NCBI GenBank assembly: GCA_008501785.1
Contig: QQUD01000329.1
Span: forward strand, 1-10,627
From: Chloroflexota bacterium
Lineage (GTDB): Bacteria; Chloroflexota; Anaerolineae; Promineifilales; Promineifilaceae
Direction: 5' to 3'
DNA length: 10,627 nucleotides
The first letter of the stretch is position 1. Each line of letters starts with the position of its first letter. The notes under the pieces are model-generated. The model saw only the letters and a list, made by a program, of their open reading frames with translations. It was not told the origin of the DNA and did no database searches. Position numbers and translations under genes: made by a program. Shown here one piece after another: positions 1-6,010 of this stretch.

Positions 1-114
1 GAACGCAAGATGTGTATATTTTACAGAATTTTGTATGGCTGGTAAAAATCGTTGTTTGTTCGTTTCGGAAACAGGACTTTGCCAAAATTGACAATGCGCT
101 GTAGAAATTGGCTT

Positions 115-777
115 ATGCAACCAAATTATGAACAACGTTTACGTTTAACTTTTAGAAAATTAGGCCCAACACGTTATATTGGGCATCTTGATCTGGCACG
201 AACGCTGGAGCGCAGTTTAAATCGGGCGCACATTCCGATGGCCTATACGCAAGGATTTAACCAGCGCCCTCGTATGCAAATGGCAACAGCGCTGCCACTA
301 GGCACGACCAGCGAATATGAGTTAGCAGACATCTGGCTGACGGAAAAGATGGACCCTGAGACAGCACGACAGCAGCTAATGGAGAAAATGGCTCCTGGTA
401 TTGATGTATTTCGCATGGAGGAGATTGCTTTTGCAGAACCGGCGCTGCAAACATTGACGGTTTCTTCGCACTATGTGGCCACGATTTTGGACCCGGTGGA
501 TACGGCCGTTCTCCAAACCCGCATCGACGCCCTGCTGGCATCCGAAACCCACATTCGCGAACGCGCCACCGGCAAAAAACGAAAGCCGTATGATTTACGG
601 CCGTTAATTCTCGACATCTCGCTGAATCAAACAGACGATGCACTCCAAATCAACATGCACCTTAGTTTGGCCCCATCCAAAACTGGCCGTCCCGACGAAG
701 TGCTGCTGACCCTGGAACTCGACCCCCTGGCAGCTCGTATTCACCGCACAAAAATCATGCTGGCGGAGGATGCGTAG
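115..777 (+). CDS. DUF2344 / TIGR03936-type radical-SAM-linked protein
   Basis: The 220-residue product matches the DUF2344 (TIGR03936, COG5011) family. The N-terminal signature RLRLTFRKLGPTRYIGHLDL is followed by a segment with GFNQRPRMQMATALPLG, both typical of this family. Its biochemical role is unknown. Members are usually encoded beside, or fused to, a B12-binding radical SAM protein and often next to ribonuclease G, so a link to RNA modification or maturation is only inferred. The frame stays open upstream to a TTG at 52 and an ATG at 94, but family members begin a few residues before the RLRL motif, so ATG 115 is preferred; no strong Shine-Dalgarno sequence decides it. The downstream neighbour is a glycosidase-like lipoprotein rather than rng, so the usual operon is not visible here. 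Two ACGGCCGT octamers lie in the gene (502-509 and 597-604). The family call is confident, the start less so. Confidence 0.85.
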   Translation: MQPNYEQRLRLTFRKLGPTRYIGHLDLARTLERSLNRAHIPMAYTQGFNQRPRMQMATALPLGTTSEYELADIWLTEKMDPETARQQLMEKMAPGIDVFRMEEIAFAEPALQTLTVSSHYVATILDPVDTAVLQTRIDALLASETHIRERATGKKRKPYDLRPLILDISLNQTDDALQINMHLSLAPSKTGRPDEVLLTLELDPLAARIHRTKIMLAEDA

Positions 778-780
778 CGA

Positions 781-825
781 GTGGTGCGTGAAAAGTGGTG
801 AGTGAAAAGTGGCGAGAGGTGAAAA
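781..825 (+). repeat. Three imperfect tandem copies of a GTGGTGnGTGAAAA unit
   Basis: Units lie at 781-794 (GTGGTGCGTGAAAA), 795-808 (GTGGTGAGTGAAAA) and 809-825 (a longer variant ending GGTGAAAA). The repeat begins 3 bases after the DUF2344 stop codon and contains all candidate GTG starts of the next gene. A T-rich stretch at 837-866 (iterated CGTTTTC/TGTTTTC words) is roughly complementary to the GAAAA part, so the two could pair as an imperfect hairpin. Repeat and word pattern are seen directly; any function is unknown. Confidence 0.7.
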
Positions 826-1712
826 CGGCCGTTATTCGTTTTCTGTTTTCCGTTTTTTGTTTTTCGTTAATTAGCTGCGGAACGGCCGTTCCTGCTCCCA
901 TTCCAACAGCAATTATCAAAACACAACCAACCATCCAACCCACGCCAACCCCAATCCCCGTAGAGACGCAAAATCTTGCGTCTCTACCATCACCCACCCC
1001 ATCCCCGCCACCAACCATCACCCCCATTCCCGACACCGGCTGGCTAACCCTGCAAGCTGGCCTGGAACGACGCACCATTCGCCTTTTTGATGAGAATGGA
1101 CAGCAGTCGGAACATCTCTATTTGCTGCGGCTTGATCCAGCTCAATTCACATTCGAAATTGCATACAGCTCAGGACAGCCGAAATCATTGCCAACATGGC
1201 AGGCGGAAACAGGTGCGCAAATCGTGGTGAATGGCGGATTTTTTACTGAGGATTTTGTGGCGACGGGGCTGGTTGTTGTAGATGGCGCGGCCAGCGGTGT
1301 TAGTTATGGAGAGTTTGCTGGCATGTTTGCTGTGACGGATGCTGGGCCAGATGTCCGTTGGTTGGCCGAACGGCCGTTTTCTTCCAGCGAACCGCTCCAA
1401 TTTGCCCTGCAATCTTTTCCTATGTTGGTGCGCCCAGGTGGCGAAATGGGTTTCTCTGATGAGGATGGCAGACAGGCACGGCGAACAGTGGTGGCTGAGG
1501 ATGAAAACGGCCGTATTCTCTTCATCCTGGCTCCATTCGGCAGCTTCACTCTGCACGAGATGAGCCGTTATCTGGTGGAATCAGACCTGGAAATTGATGC
1601 GGCGCTCAATTTGGATGGGGGTACATCAACGGGATTGGTGTTGGCTGAACCCGAAGAGAGGGTGCTGGCGTTTACGGCCGTTCCCACTGTCATTGTTGTT
1701 TATCCACGCTAA
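795..1712 (+). CDS. Lipoprotein with NAGPA-type phosphodiester glycosidase domain (DUF2233)
   Basis: The product has up to 305 residues. A positively charged, hydrophobic N-terminus ends in the lipobox LISC (Cys28 counted from GTG 795), predicting a lipid-anchored extracytoplasmic protein. A Thr/Pro-rich linker follows (about residues 32-80). The rest (about 85-305) resembles the phosphodiester glycosidase family that includes N-acetylglucosamine-1-phosphodiester alpha-N-acetylglucosaminidase: NGGFF at 146-150, RRTVVAED at 229-236 and LNLDGGTST at 271-279. Such proteins probably cleave sugar-phosphodiester bonds in wall or extracellular glycans; the substrate here is unknown. Possible starts are GTG 795, 798 and 819. 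GTG 819 would give a compact lipoprotein signal beginning MKTAVIRF and is a strong alternative. No clear Shine-Dalgarno sequence is present. The gene holds five ACGGCCGT octamers and one 28-bp palindrome in its linker. Confidence 0.82.
   Translation: MVSEKWREVKTAVIRFLFSVFCFSLISCGTAVPAPIPTAIIKTQPTIQPTPTPIPVETQNLASLPSPTPSPPPTITPIPDTGWLTLQAGLERRTIRLFDENGQQSEHLYLLRLDPAQFTFEIAYSSGQPKSLPTWQAETGAQIVVNGGFFTEDFVATGLVVVDGAASGVSYGEFAGMFAVTDAGPDVRWLAERPFSSSEPLQFALQSFPMLVRPGGEMGFSDEDGRQARRTVVAEDENGRILFILAPFGSFTLHEMSRYLVESDLEIDAALNLDGGTSTGLVLAEPEERVLAFTAVPTVIVVYPR
960..987. repeat. Perfect 12-bp inverted repeat (GTAGAGACGC type) inside a gene
   Basis: The arms are GTAGAGACGCAA (960-971) and TTGCGTCTCTAC (976-987), with an AATC loop. 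The element sits inside the Thr/Pro-rich linker of the lipoprotein gene and is read through as roughly VETQNLASL, interrupting an otherwise PTP/SPTP-like run. From memory, palindromes with GTAGAGACGC arms are frequent dispersed repeats in some bacteria, notably cyanobacteria. Its identity as a mobile or REP-like repeat here is inferred. Confidence 0.8.
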
Positions 1713-1715
1713 AAA

Positions 1716-1823
1716 AAGAGAAACACGAATTTAACGAATAAACGAATAAGATGAATAGGCGAATAAGACGAATGTTTTCTTATTCGTGCCATTCGTTCAT
1801 TCGTGTTATTTGTGATTCTCTTT
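1716..1823. terminator. Long imperfect hairpin built of CGAATAA words
   Basis: The left arm (about 1716-1773) iterates CGAATAA/GAATAA words; the right arm (about 1780-1823) holds the reverse-complementary words TTATTCG and ATTCG and ends in ATTCTCTTT, complementary to AAAGAGAA at the left edge. The hairpin starts a few bases after the lipoprotein stop codon, so it may end that transcript. It lacks a compact GC stem followed by a T run, so a terminator role is only probable. The region between the two genes is otherwise AT-rich spacer, with a possible -10 (TACAAT, 1854-1859) for the next gene but no convincing -35. Confidence 0.5.
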
Positions 1824-1877
1824 CTCAATGCGGTAAATCATGCTAATTTACGATACAATCGCGCTGAGAAATGAAAA

Positions 1878-1882
1878 GGAGG
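1878..1882 (+). promoter_or_regulatory. Strong Shine-Dalgarno GGAGG that sets the glycosylase start
   Basis: The AAAAGGAGG stretch lies downstream of the most upstream in-frame ATG (1871) and 6 bases before ATG 1889. Translation therefore most likely starts at 1889, or at 1886, and not at 1871. Confidence 0.75.
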
Positions 1883-1888
1883 CAGATG

Positions 1889-2512
1889 ATGCAACACGGC
1901 CTGTTTGAAGAAAAACCTGATAATTTTGCGACGATAGACGAGTTGATTACGCATATGATGCAGATGGATGATGATCCGTTAGCAAACGCCGGGACCAATG
2001 TGGTCATTTGTCGCGGCAATCCAAAAGCGAAGCTGATGATTGTAGGAGAAGCGCCTGGACCCCGAGAAAATGAAATTGGTAAACCATTTGTGGGACGCTC
2101 GGGGAAGCTGTTGGACCAGATTTTGCAGGCTGCTAATTTCGATCCTGAAGAAGATGTGTTTATCAGCAATTCTGTGTTTCGGATGCCACCTGGCGTCGCT
2201 GGCAAAAATTTCCGCAAGCCGACCAATGATGAAATTGAACAGTACAAGCCTTATCTGATGGAAATCATCCGGCTGGTTGGTCCGAAGCTGATGCTGCTGA
2301 CAGGGAATGTGGCAACCCAATCTTTGCTGGGTAAAACAGGCATCACCAAACTACGTGGACAATGGTTTGATTGGAACGGCCGTTCCGTCATGCCCATCTT
2401 TCATCCTTCATACCTGCTGCGTAACCCATCCCGAAAACCTGGTGGTCCGAAATCGCTTACCTGGCAGGACATTCAAGAAGTGCGCCGCAAGTTCGATGAA
2501 TTGACGAATTAG
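1889..2512 (+). CDS. Uracil-DNA glycosylase, family-4-like, without the Fe-S cysteines
   Basis: The 207-residue product belongs to the uracil-DNA glycosylase superfamily (COG1573). Motif 1 is GEAPGPRENEIGKPFVGRSG and the C-terminal motif is HPSYLLRNP, both typical of family 4 enzymes, which remove uracil from DNA as the first step of base-excision repair. Family 4 proteins normally carry four cysteines binding a 4Fe-4S cluster. Here the N-terminal CxxC is absent, the usual KCRPP is FRMPP, and the later cysteine is a tyrosine (EIEQYKPYL). Only one cysteine is present in the protein, in VVICRG. Cluster-free relatives are known to me from alphaproteobacteria, so activity is plausible. Loss of the cluster is seen directly, but retained glycosylase activity is inferred. 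One ACGGCCGT octamer (2376-2383) encodes NGR just before the HPSYLL motif. Confidence 0.88.
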   Translation: MQHGLFEEKPDNFATIDELITHMMQMDDDPLANAGTNVVICRGNPKAKLMIVGEAPGPRENEIGKPFVGRSGKLLDQILQAANFDPEEDVFISNSVFRMPPGVAGKNFRKPTNDEIEQYKPYLMEIIRLVGPKLMLLTGNVATQSLLGKTGITKLRGQWFDWNGRSVMPIFHPSYLLRNPSRKPGGPKSLTWQDIQEVRRKFDELTN

Positions 2513-2529
2513 CTATAATTGTGTAAAAT
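2501..2529 (+). promoter_or_regulatory. Sigma70-like promoter of the toxin-antitoxin operon
   Basis: TTGACG (2501-2506) and TAAAAT (2524-2529) are separated by exactly 17 bases; each box matches the consensus at five of six positions. The -35 box overlaps the last codons and stop of the glycosylase gene. Transcription would start near 2535, about 37 bases before the antitoxin ATG. A perfect TATAAT also occurs at 2514-2519 but has no good -35 partner. Confidence 0.65.
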
Positions 2530-2542
2530 TCGTTAGAAACGA
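2530..2542. promoter_or_regulatory. Small palindrome at the predicted transcription start, possible operator
   Basis: TCGTT-AGA-AACGA is a perfect 5-bp inverted repeat with a 3-base centre, placed directly after the -10 box. Phd/YefM-type antitoxins commonly repress their own operon by binding short palindromes in this position. The role is inferred and the palindrome is short enough to arise by chance. Confidence 0.35.
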
Positions 2543-2571
2543 GCGATTTGTACGAGATAGGATTGTGCAGC

Positions 2572-2994
2572 ATGACTACAACCACAATGTCAAGTGATCA
2601 GGCGCGGTCAAATTGGCGTGAAGTGTTGGAAACGGCCGTCGCCGGAGACAACATTATCATCGAACGCTATGGTAAACCCATAGCTGCTATTATCCCCTTC
2701 GACCAATTTGCAGAGCAAAGCGATGATGAGCAGATTTTGCGGGAAGCGTCGGCCACATACCAAACTACGGATTGGCAAGCAATGAAGGCTGAACTCGTCG
2801 CGGCTGTGAAAGCAGAATTAAAAGCTGAAGCTGTTTCGCAAATTTCTTGGCAAGATGGATGGACGCAGTTGAGGAAACAAGTGCATAAAAGTGGCGGCTT
2901 GTTAACGGGTTTGACAAAAGATGAAATCGTGGCTCGTCTACGCCAGACGCGACAGGAGATTTTCGAAGCCGAATATGCTCATTTGTATCGATAG
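2572..2994 (+). CDS. Phd/YefM-type antitoxin with a long C-terminal tail
   Basis: The 140-residue product has an N-terminal Phd/YefM DNA-binding fold (about residues 7-50): SSDQARSNWREVL, then IIIERYGKPIAAIIP. This is the usual antitoxin signature. The rest is longer than in a typical 80-90-residue Phd protein and is charged and probably helical (KAELVAAVKAELKAEA). It ends in LRQTRQEIFEAEYAHLYR, a pattern I associate with small antitoxin-like proteins encoded before PIN toxins; this part probably wraps and inhibits the toxin. ATG 2572 is preferred over TTG 2548 and ATG 2587 because AGGA lies about 10 bases upstream. The stop lies 20 bases inside the PIN gene, so the two are probably translationally coupled. 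One octamer copy (2632-2639) encodes TAV. Confidence 0.8.
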   Translation: MTTTTMSSDQARSNWREVLETAVAGDNIIIERYGKPIAAIIPFDQFAEQSDDEQILREASATYQTTDWQAMKAELVAAVKAELKAEAVSQISWQDGWTQLRKQVHKSGGLLTGLTKDEIVARLRQTRQEIFEAEYAHLYR

Positions 2995-3397
2995 CTGTGT
3001 CTTCATTCGTGGTCTCCATAATGAAGCGTCTGATGCAGCCCAACTCCTTACGCTCGTTGGTCCTGCACTGCCGCTTGTTATTCCTCGATTGGTAGTTCAA
3101 GAAGTTGTACGCAATCTGACAGATCCCAAACAGGTGAAAACCTTCTATCAAATTTTTGCACATCGGTCTTTTGCTTATATTGTGGAAGAACCGGTTCCGC
3201 GAGAACTGGTCTTTAAATATGTTGAGTTGGGTTTGCCAGAAAAAGCTGATGCTTTTATTGGCGCATTTGCAGAATGGTTTCAAGTTGATTATTTGATTTC
3301 GGATAACAGACATTTTTTGCGCCAGCTAAAAACAGAAGCATATCAAATAGTTGATCCAGACAATTTTATTGCGAATTGGGAGCCAGAAAACAGATGA
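2975..3397 (+). CDS. PIN-domain toxin (putative ribonuclease)
   Basis: The 140-residue product has the size and layout of a PIN-domain toxin. It opens with MLICIDSCVFIRG, where Asp6 is the first metal-binding acid. Glu43 (VVQEVV), Asp92 (KADAFIGA) and Asp105/Asp110 (VDYLISDNRHF) fit the other conserved acidic positions. Such toxins are Mg-dependent RNases kept inactive by the cognate antitoxin; the RNA target is not predictable. The frame is open upstream to ATG 2921, but ATG 2975 places the start immediately before the conserved first strand. It overlaps the antitoxin end by 20 bases, in the standard antitoxin-then-toxin order. The gene ends in an ATGA overlap with the methyltransferase. All key acids seem present, so the toxin is probably intact. 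Confidence 0.85.
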   Translation: MLICIDSCVFIRGLHNEASDAAQLLTLVGPALPLVIPRLVVQEVVRNLTDPKQVKTFYQIFAHRSFAYIVEEPVPRELVFKYVELGLPEKADAFIGAFAEWFQVDYLISDNRHFLRQLKTEAYQIVDPDNFIANWEPENR

Positions 3398-4116
3398 CAC
3401 ATTCTGATAAGGCTGCGCTGCGAGGCGAGCCGGGGTACGTGTGGCGGTCGGGGCAGGAACGTCGCTTGCAGATGATAGAAGAGTGGGTGGATTTAAACGG
3501 CCGTATTCTCGACAACGGCTGCGGCTTAGGCACCTGGCTCGATGCATTTGCTAAACATTCCACCGAACAGTTTGGTCTCGAAATTGAGCACGAACGGGCG
3601 GTGAAAGCGGCTCCTTTTGCCAACGGCATTGTGCAGGCCGCAGGTGAGCAGTTGCCATTTGCTGACAACAGTTTTGACTTTGTGTTTAGCAACGAAGTGA
3701 TTGAACATGTGGTTGATGATGGCAAGGCTGTTGCGGAGATGGTACGGGTGGTGCGGCGAAACGGCCGTATTCTCATCTTCTGCCCCAATCGCTGGTATCC
3801 CGTAGAGCAGCACGGCATTTACTGGCGTGGGCAGTACAAATTTGGCAACAAACCATTCGTCAACTATCTACCCAATTCACTACGAAACCGATTGGCTCCG
3901 CACGTTCGCACTTATTCGCGACGTAGCTTGCTTCGACTTTTTACAGATTTACCTGTGCGCACAGTTTATTATGGCCGAATCTTTGGCGGCTACGACAATA
4001 TCGAATACCGTTTACCCCAAATTGGTAAAATCATTAAAAAAGCACTTTACGCGACCGAGAAAACCCCCTTTTCCATACTTGGTTTATCGCATATCTTGGT
4101 TTTAGAGAAAAAATAA
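3394..4116 (+). CDS. Class I SAM-dependent methyltransferase (Methyltransf_11 type)
   Basis: The 240-residue product has a Rossmann methyltransferase core: SAM-binding motif I is LDNGCGLGTW (39-48), an acidic residue follows in GLEIEHE, then FADNSFDFVFSNEVIEHV (89-106) and RNGRILIFCPN. The C-terminal half is basic and aromatic and probably determines the acceptor, which cannot be named. ATG 3394 overlaps the PIN toxin stop as ATGA and has GGGAG about 11 bases upstream; an alternative TTG at 3376 is less likely. The overlap implies translation coupled to the toxin gene. That is unusual, because methyltransferases of this kind are not a standard part of Phd-PIN modules. Two octamers, both inside a 16-base repeat, encode NGRIL (3495-3510 and 3759-3774). 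An inverted-repeat terminator follows the stop. Confidence 0.85.
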   Translation: MTHSDKAALRGEPGYVWRSGQERRLQMIEEWVDLNGRILDNGCGLGTWLDAFAKHSTEQFGLEIEHERAVKAAPFANGIVQAAGEQLPFADNSFDFVFSNEVIEHVVDDGKAVAEMVRVVRRNGRILIFCPNRWYPVEQHGIYWRGQYKFGNKPFVNYLPNSLRNRLAPHVRTYSRRSLLRLFTDLPVRTVYYGRIFGGYDNIEYRLPQIGKIIKKALYATEKTPFSILGLSHILVLEKK

Positions 4117-4128
4117 GACAAATATTTG

Positions 4129-4195
4129 AAAACAAGAATTGGTATTATCAAATGGTGTGTTTTTCGCCTTTCGATAATGCCAATTCCCTTGTTTT
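4129..4195 (+). terminator. Inverted-repeat terminator after the methyltransferase
   Basis: The arm AAAACAAGAATTGGTATTATC (about 4129-4149) pairs with GATAATGCCAATTCCCTTGTTTT (about 4173-4195), with a two-base bulge and one mismatch. It begins 12 bases after the methyltransferase stop, as expected for the end of the toxin-antitoxin-methyltransferase transcript. The stem is AT-rich and ends in TTTTG, so efficiency is uncertain. Confidence 0.6.
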
Positions 4196-4230
4196 GACTA
4201 CTCCCTCTGACTACAATCACAATAAAAGAT

Positions 4231-4326
4231 GAAGCTTTTTGCTGAATTTAGCCGAAACCTCCGAAGGCTCAAAGACCTGAGAGGTTTGAAGGCCAGCGCA
4301 ATGAAACTTCACAAGCAAAAAAAGCT
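4231..4326 (+). other. Nested palindromic element in the pdxS leader
   Basis: Several complementary pairs nest around one centre: AGCTTTTTGCT (4233-4243) with AGC-A7-GCT (4314-4326), GCC (4251-4253) with GGC (4291-4293), AAACCT (4255-4260) with AGGTTT (4282-4287), and CTCA (4268-4271) with TGAG (4278-4281). This would form a long hairpin with asymmetric internal loops, ending about 45 bases before pdxS. It could be an RNA leader structure or a decayed repeat element. No known riboswitch class is recognised. Confidence 0.4.
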
Positions 4327-4355
4327 GACAGCTGATACCTGAAAGCTGATAACTA
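4324..4355 (+). repeat. Iterated AGCTGATA words before pdxS
   Basis: AGCTGACAGCTGATACCTGAAAGCTGATAACT-like sequence repeats the word AGCTGA three times directly before the pdxS ribosome-binding site. It partly overlaps the right arm of the nested palindrome. Confidence 0.55.
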
Positions 4356-4370
4356 TCTGGAGGTAAGCTC

Positions 4371-5288
4371 ATGAGTACAAATGGTAATGTAAGTCAAAAT
4401 GGAAAAGGTGAAGTCGGCAGCGTCAAAGTAAAACGCGGTCTGGCTCAGATGTTAAAAGGTGGCGTGATCATGGATGTGGTAACGCCAGAACAGGCAGTGA
4501 TTGCCGAAACCGCTGGTGCAGTTGCTGTGATGGCGTTGGAACGTGTGCCTGCTGACATTCGCCAAGATGGTGGCGTGGCGCGCATGTCCGACCCCGGCAT
4601 GATCAAAGAGATCATCCAATCAGTTTCTATTCCCGTAATGGCAAAAGCGCGTATTGGACACTTTGTCGAAGCGCAGATTTTGCAAGCGATTGGTGTGGAT
4701 TACGTGGACGAGAGTGAAGTGCTGACCCCAGCAGATGAAGTTTATCATATCGAGAAACACGGCTTCAAGATTCCATTTGTCTGTGGCTGTCGCAATTTGG
4801 GTGAAGCCCTGCGCCGCATTGGTGAAGGTGCGGCTATGATTCGCACGAAGGGTGAAGCTGGTACAGGTGACGTGGTTGAAGCCGTTCGCCATGCACGCAC
4901 AGTTCTGGGTGAAATTCGTCGCTTGCAGCTTATGCCCGACGAAGAACTGATGACCTTTGCCAAAAATATTGGCGCACCATACGAATTAGTAAAAGAAACG
5001 AAAGCGTTGGGCCGTTTGCCAGTGGTGAACTTCGCGGCCGGTGGCATCGCTACGCCAGCTGATGCAGCATTGATGATGCAAATTGGCGTCGATGGCGTTT
5101 TCGTTGGCTCTGGTATTTTTAAGAGCGGCGATCCTGCCTTGCGTGCAAAAGCGATTGTGGAAGCAACCACCCACTTCAATAATCCAGAAATTCTGGGCAA
5201 AGTTAGCGAAAACCTGGGCGAGCCGATGGTTGGCATTAACGTCAGCAGTCTGAGCGAAGACGAACAACTGGCCACACGGGGCTGGTAA
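4371..5288 (+). CDS. pdxS: Pyridoxal 5'-phosphate synthase lyase subunit PdxS
   Basis: The 305-residue product is a clear PdxS. It makes pyridoxal 5'-phosphate from ribose 5-phosphate, glyceraldehyde 3-phosphate and ammonia delivered by PdxT, in a cytoplasmic complex. It is a beta/alpha barrel in which Asp35 ([11 protein letters not shown]), Lys92 (VMAKARIGH) and Lys160 ([10 protein letters not shown]) match the conserved catalytic residues (Lys81 and Lys149 in Bacillus subtilis). The phosphate-binding GSGIFKS motif is at 247-252. About 15 residues precede the conserved [13 protein letters not shown] at 4359-4363 lies 7 bases before the ATG. The gene is followed 76 bases later by pdxT, the usual operon. 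It has no copy of the octamer that is common elsewhere in the window, consistent with strong protein constraint. Confidence 0.98.
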   Translation: MSTNGNVSQNGKGEVGSVKVKRGLAQMLKGGVIMDVVTPEQAVIAETAGAVAVMALERVPADIRQDGGVARMSDPGMIKEIIQSVSIPVMAKARIGHFVEAQILQAIGVDYVDESEVLTPADEVYHIEKHGFKIPFVCGCRNLGEALRRIGEGAAMIRTKGEAGTGDVVEAVRHARTVLGEIRRLQLMPDEELMTFAKNIGAPYELVKETKALGRLPVVNFAAGGIATPADAALMMQIGVDGVFVGSGIFKSGDPALRAKAIVEATTHFNNPEILGKVSENLGEPMVGINVSSLSEDEQLATRGW

Positions 5289-5293
5289 GATGC

Positions 5294-5345
5294 GAGAGTG
5301 AGAGCGAGAGCGAGAAACTTCTTCCTCTAGCTCTTGCTCTCTTCT
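5294..5345. repeat. Hairpin of GAGAGC words between pdxS and pdxT
   Basis: GAGAGTGAGAGCGAGAGCGAG (5294-5314, read with its iterated GAGAGC word) faces a right arm of CTAGCTCTTGCTCTC type (about 5326-5345). The pairing is imperfect. The element fills the gap between two co-transcribed genes, so it may attenuate rather than end transcription. Confidence 0.55.
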
Positions 5346-5364
5346 CTAGCTCCACGGAGTGCTT

Positions 5365-5943
5365 ATGAAGATTGGGGTTCTCGCGCTGCAAGGCGCATTT
5401 ATTGAACATGTACACATTTTGCGCGAGCTGGGAGTGGATGCGGTGGAAGTGCGGCTGCCGCGAGACCTGGACGGGCTGGATGGGTTGATTATTCCTGGCG
5501 GGGAAAGCACCACCATTGGTAAGCTGGCAGTGATGTATGACTTAATGCAGCCGCTGCGCCAATTTGCGATGGAAAAACCGGTGTGGGGAACTTGTGCTGG
5601 CATGATTTTCATGGCGAAAGAAATTGGTATGGACCAACCGCTTTTGGGTGTGATGGATATTGTCGTGGAACGTAATGCGTTTGGTCGTCAGGTAAACAGC
5701 TTTGAAGTGGGTTTAGACATCAAGGCGTTAAATAACGGCACAGTTGAGCCATTTCCAGCAGTGTTTATTCGCGCACCGCGTTTGATTGCAGCGAAAGGGG
5801 AAGCTGAAGTGATTGCGACGTTGGCGGATGGAACGGCCGTTGCTGCCCAAGAAGGCCACTGGCTCGTCACAGCCTTCCACCCCGAATTGACGGGGGATAG
5901 TCGTTTTCATAAATACTTTTTGAGCCTTGTGGGGGGAAACTGA
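5365..5943 (+). CDS. pdxT: Pyridoxal 5'-phosphate synthase glutaminase subunit PdxT
   Basis: The 192-residue product is a class I glutamine amidotransferase of the PdxT family. It hydrolyses glutamine and passes ammonia to PdxS. The catalytic triad is visible: Cys77 in GTCAGM, His172 and Glu174 in FHPELTGD; the oxyanion and substrate motif GGES is at 45-48. The start is ATG 5365, giving MKIGVLALQG as in other PdxT proteins, with CGGAG 5 bases upstream; a GTG at 5359 is less likely. The length is normal for the family. One octamer (5833-5840) encodes TAV just before the catalytic His/Glu segment, in a variable position. The stop codon is part of the left arm of a hairpin shared with the convergent kinase gene. 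Confidence 0.97.
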   Translation: MKIGVLALQGAFIEHVHILRELGVDAVEVRLPRDLDGLDGLIIPGGESTTIGKLAVMYDLMQPLRQFAMEKPVWGTCAGMIFMAKEIGMDQPLLGVMDIVVERNAFGRQVNSFEVGLDIKALNNGTVEPFPAVFIRAPRLIAAKGEAEVIATLADGTAVAAQEGHWLVTAFHPELTGDSRFHKYFLSLVGGN

Positions 5944-6004
5944 GGCATGAGGTATGAGGTAAGAATAATCAGCTTTTCACCTTATACCTCAAAGCTCATA
6001 CCTC
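5942..6004. terminator. Shared terminator hairpin between convergent pdxT and kinase genes
   Basis: GAGGCATGAGGTATGAGGTAAG (5942-5963, given here as arm bounds) pairs with CTTATACCTC...CTCATACCTC (5981-6004) with few mismatches. An alternative perfect pairing exists between GTAAGAATAA (5959-5968) and TTATTCTTAC (6005-6014), which includes the kinase stop codon. Position between two convergent stops favours a bidirectional terminator. Confidence 0.6.
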
Positions 6005-6010
6005 TTATTC

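Noticed and set aside
88..93. TTGACA as a -35 box for the DUF2344 gene
   Set aside because: No -10 box is found at a suitable distance, and it would place transcription start inside the gene.
1..114. Possible C-terminal end of an upstream radical SAM gene in one of three open frames
   Set aside because: The short open stretches (stops at 43-45, 86-91 and 102-104) show no recognisable motif, so no partial gene is called.
4231..4326. A known riboswitch upstream of pdxS
   Set aside because: No conserved core of a known class (TPP, SAM, glycine or others) could be recognised.
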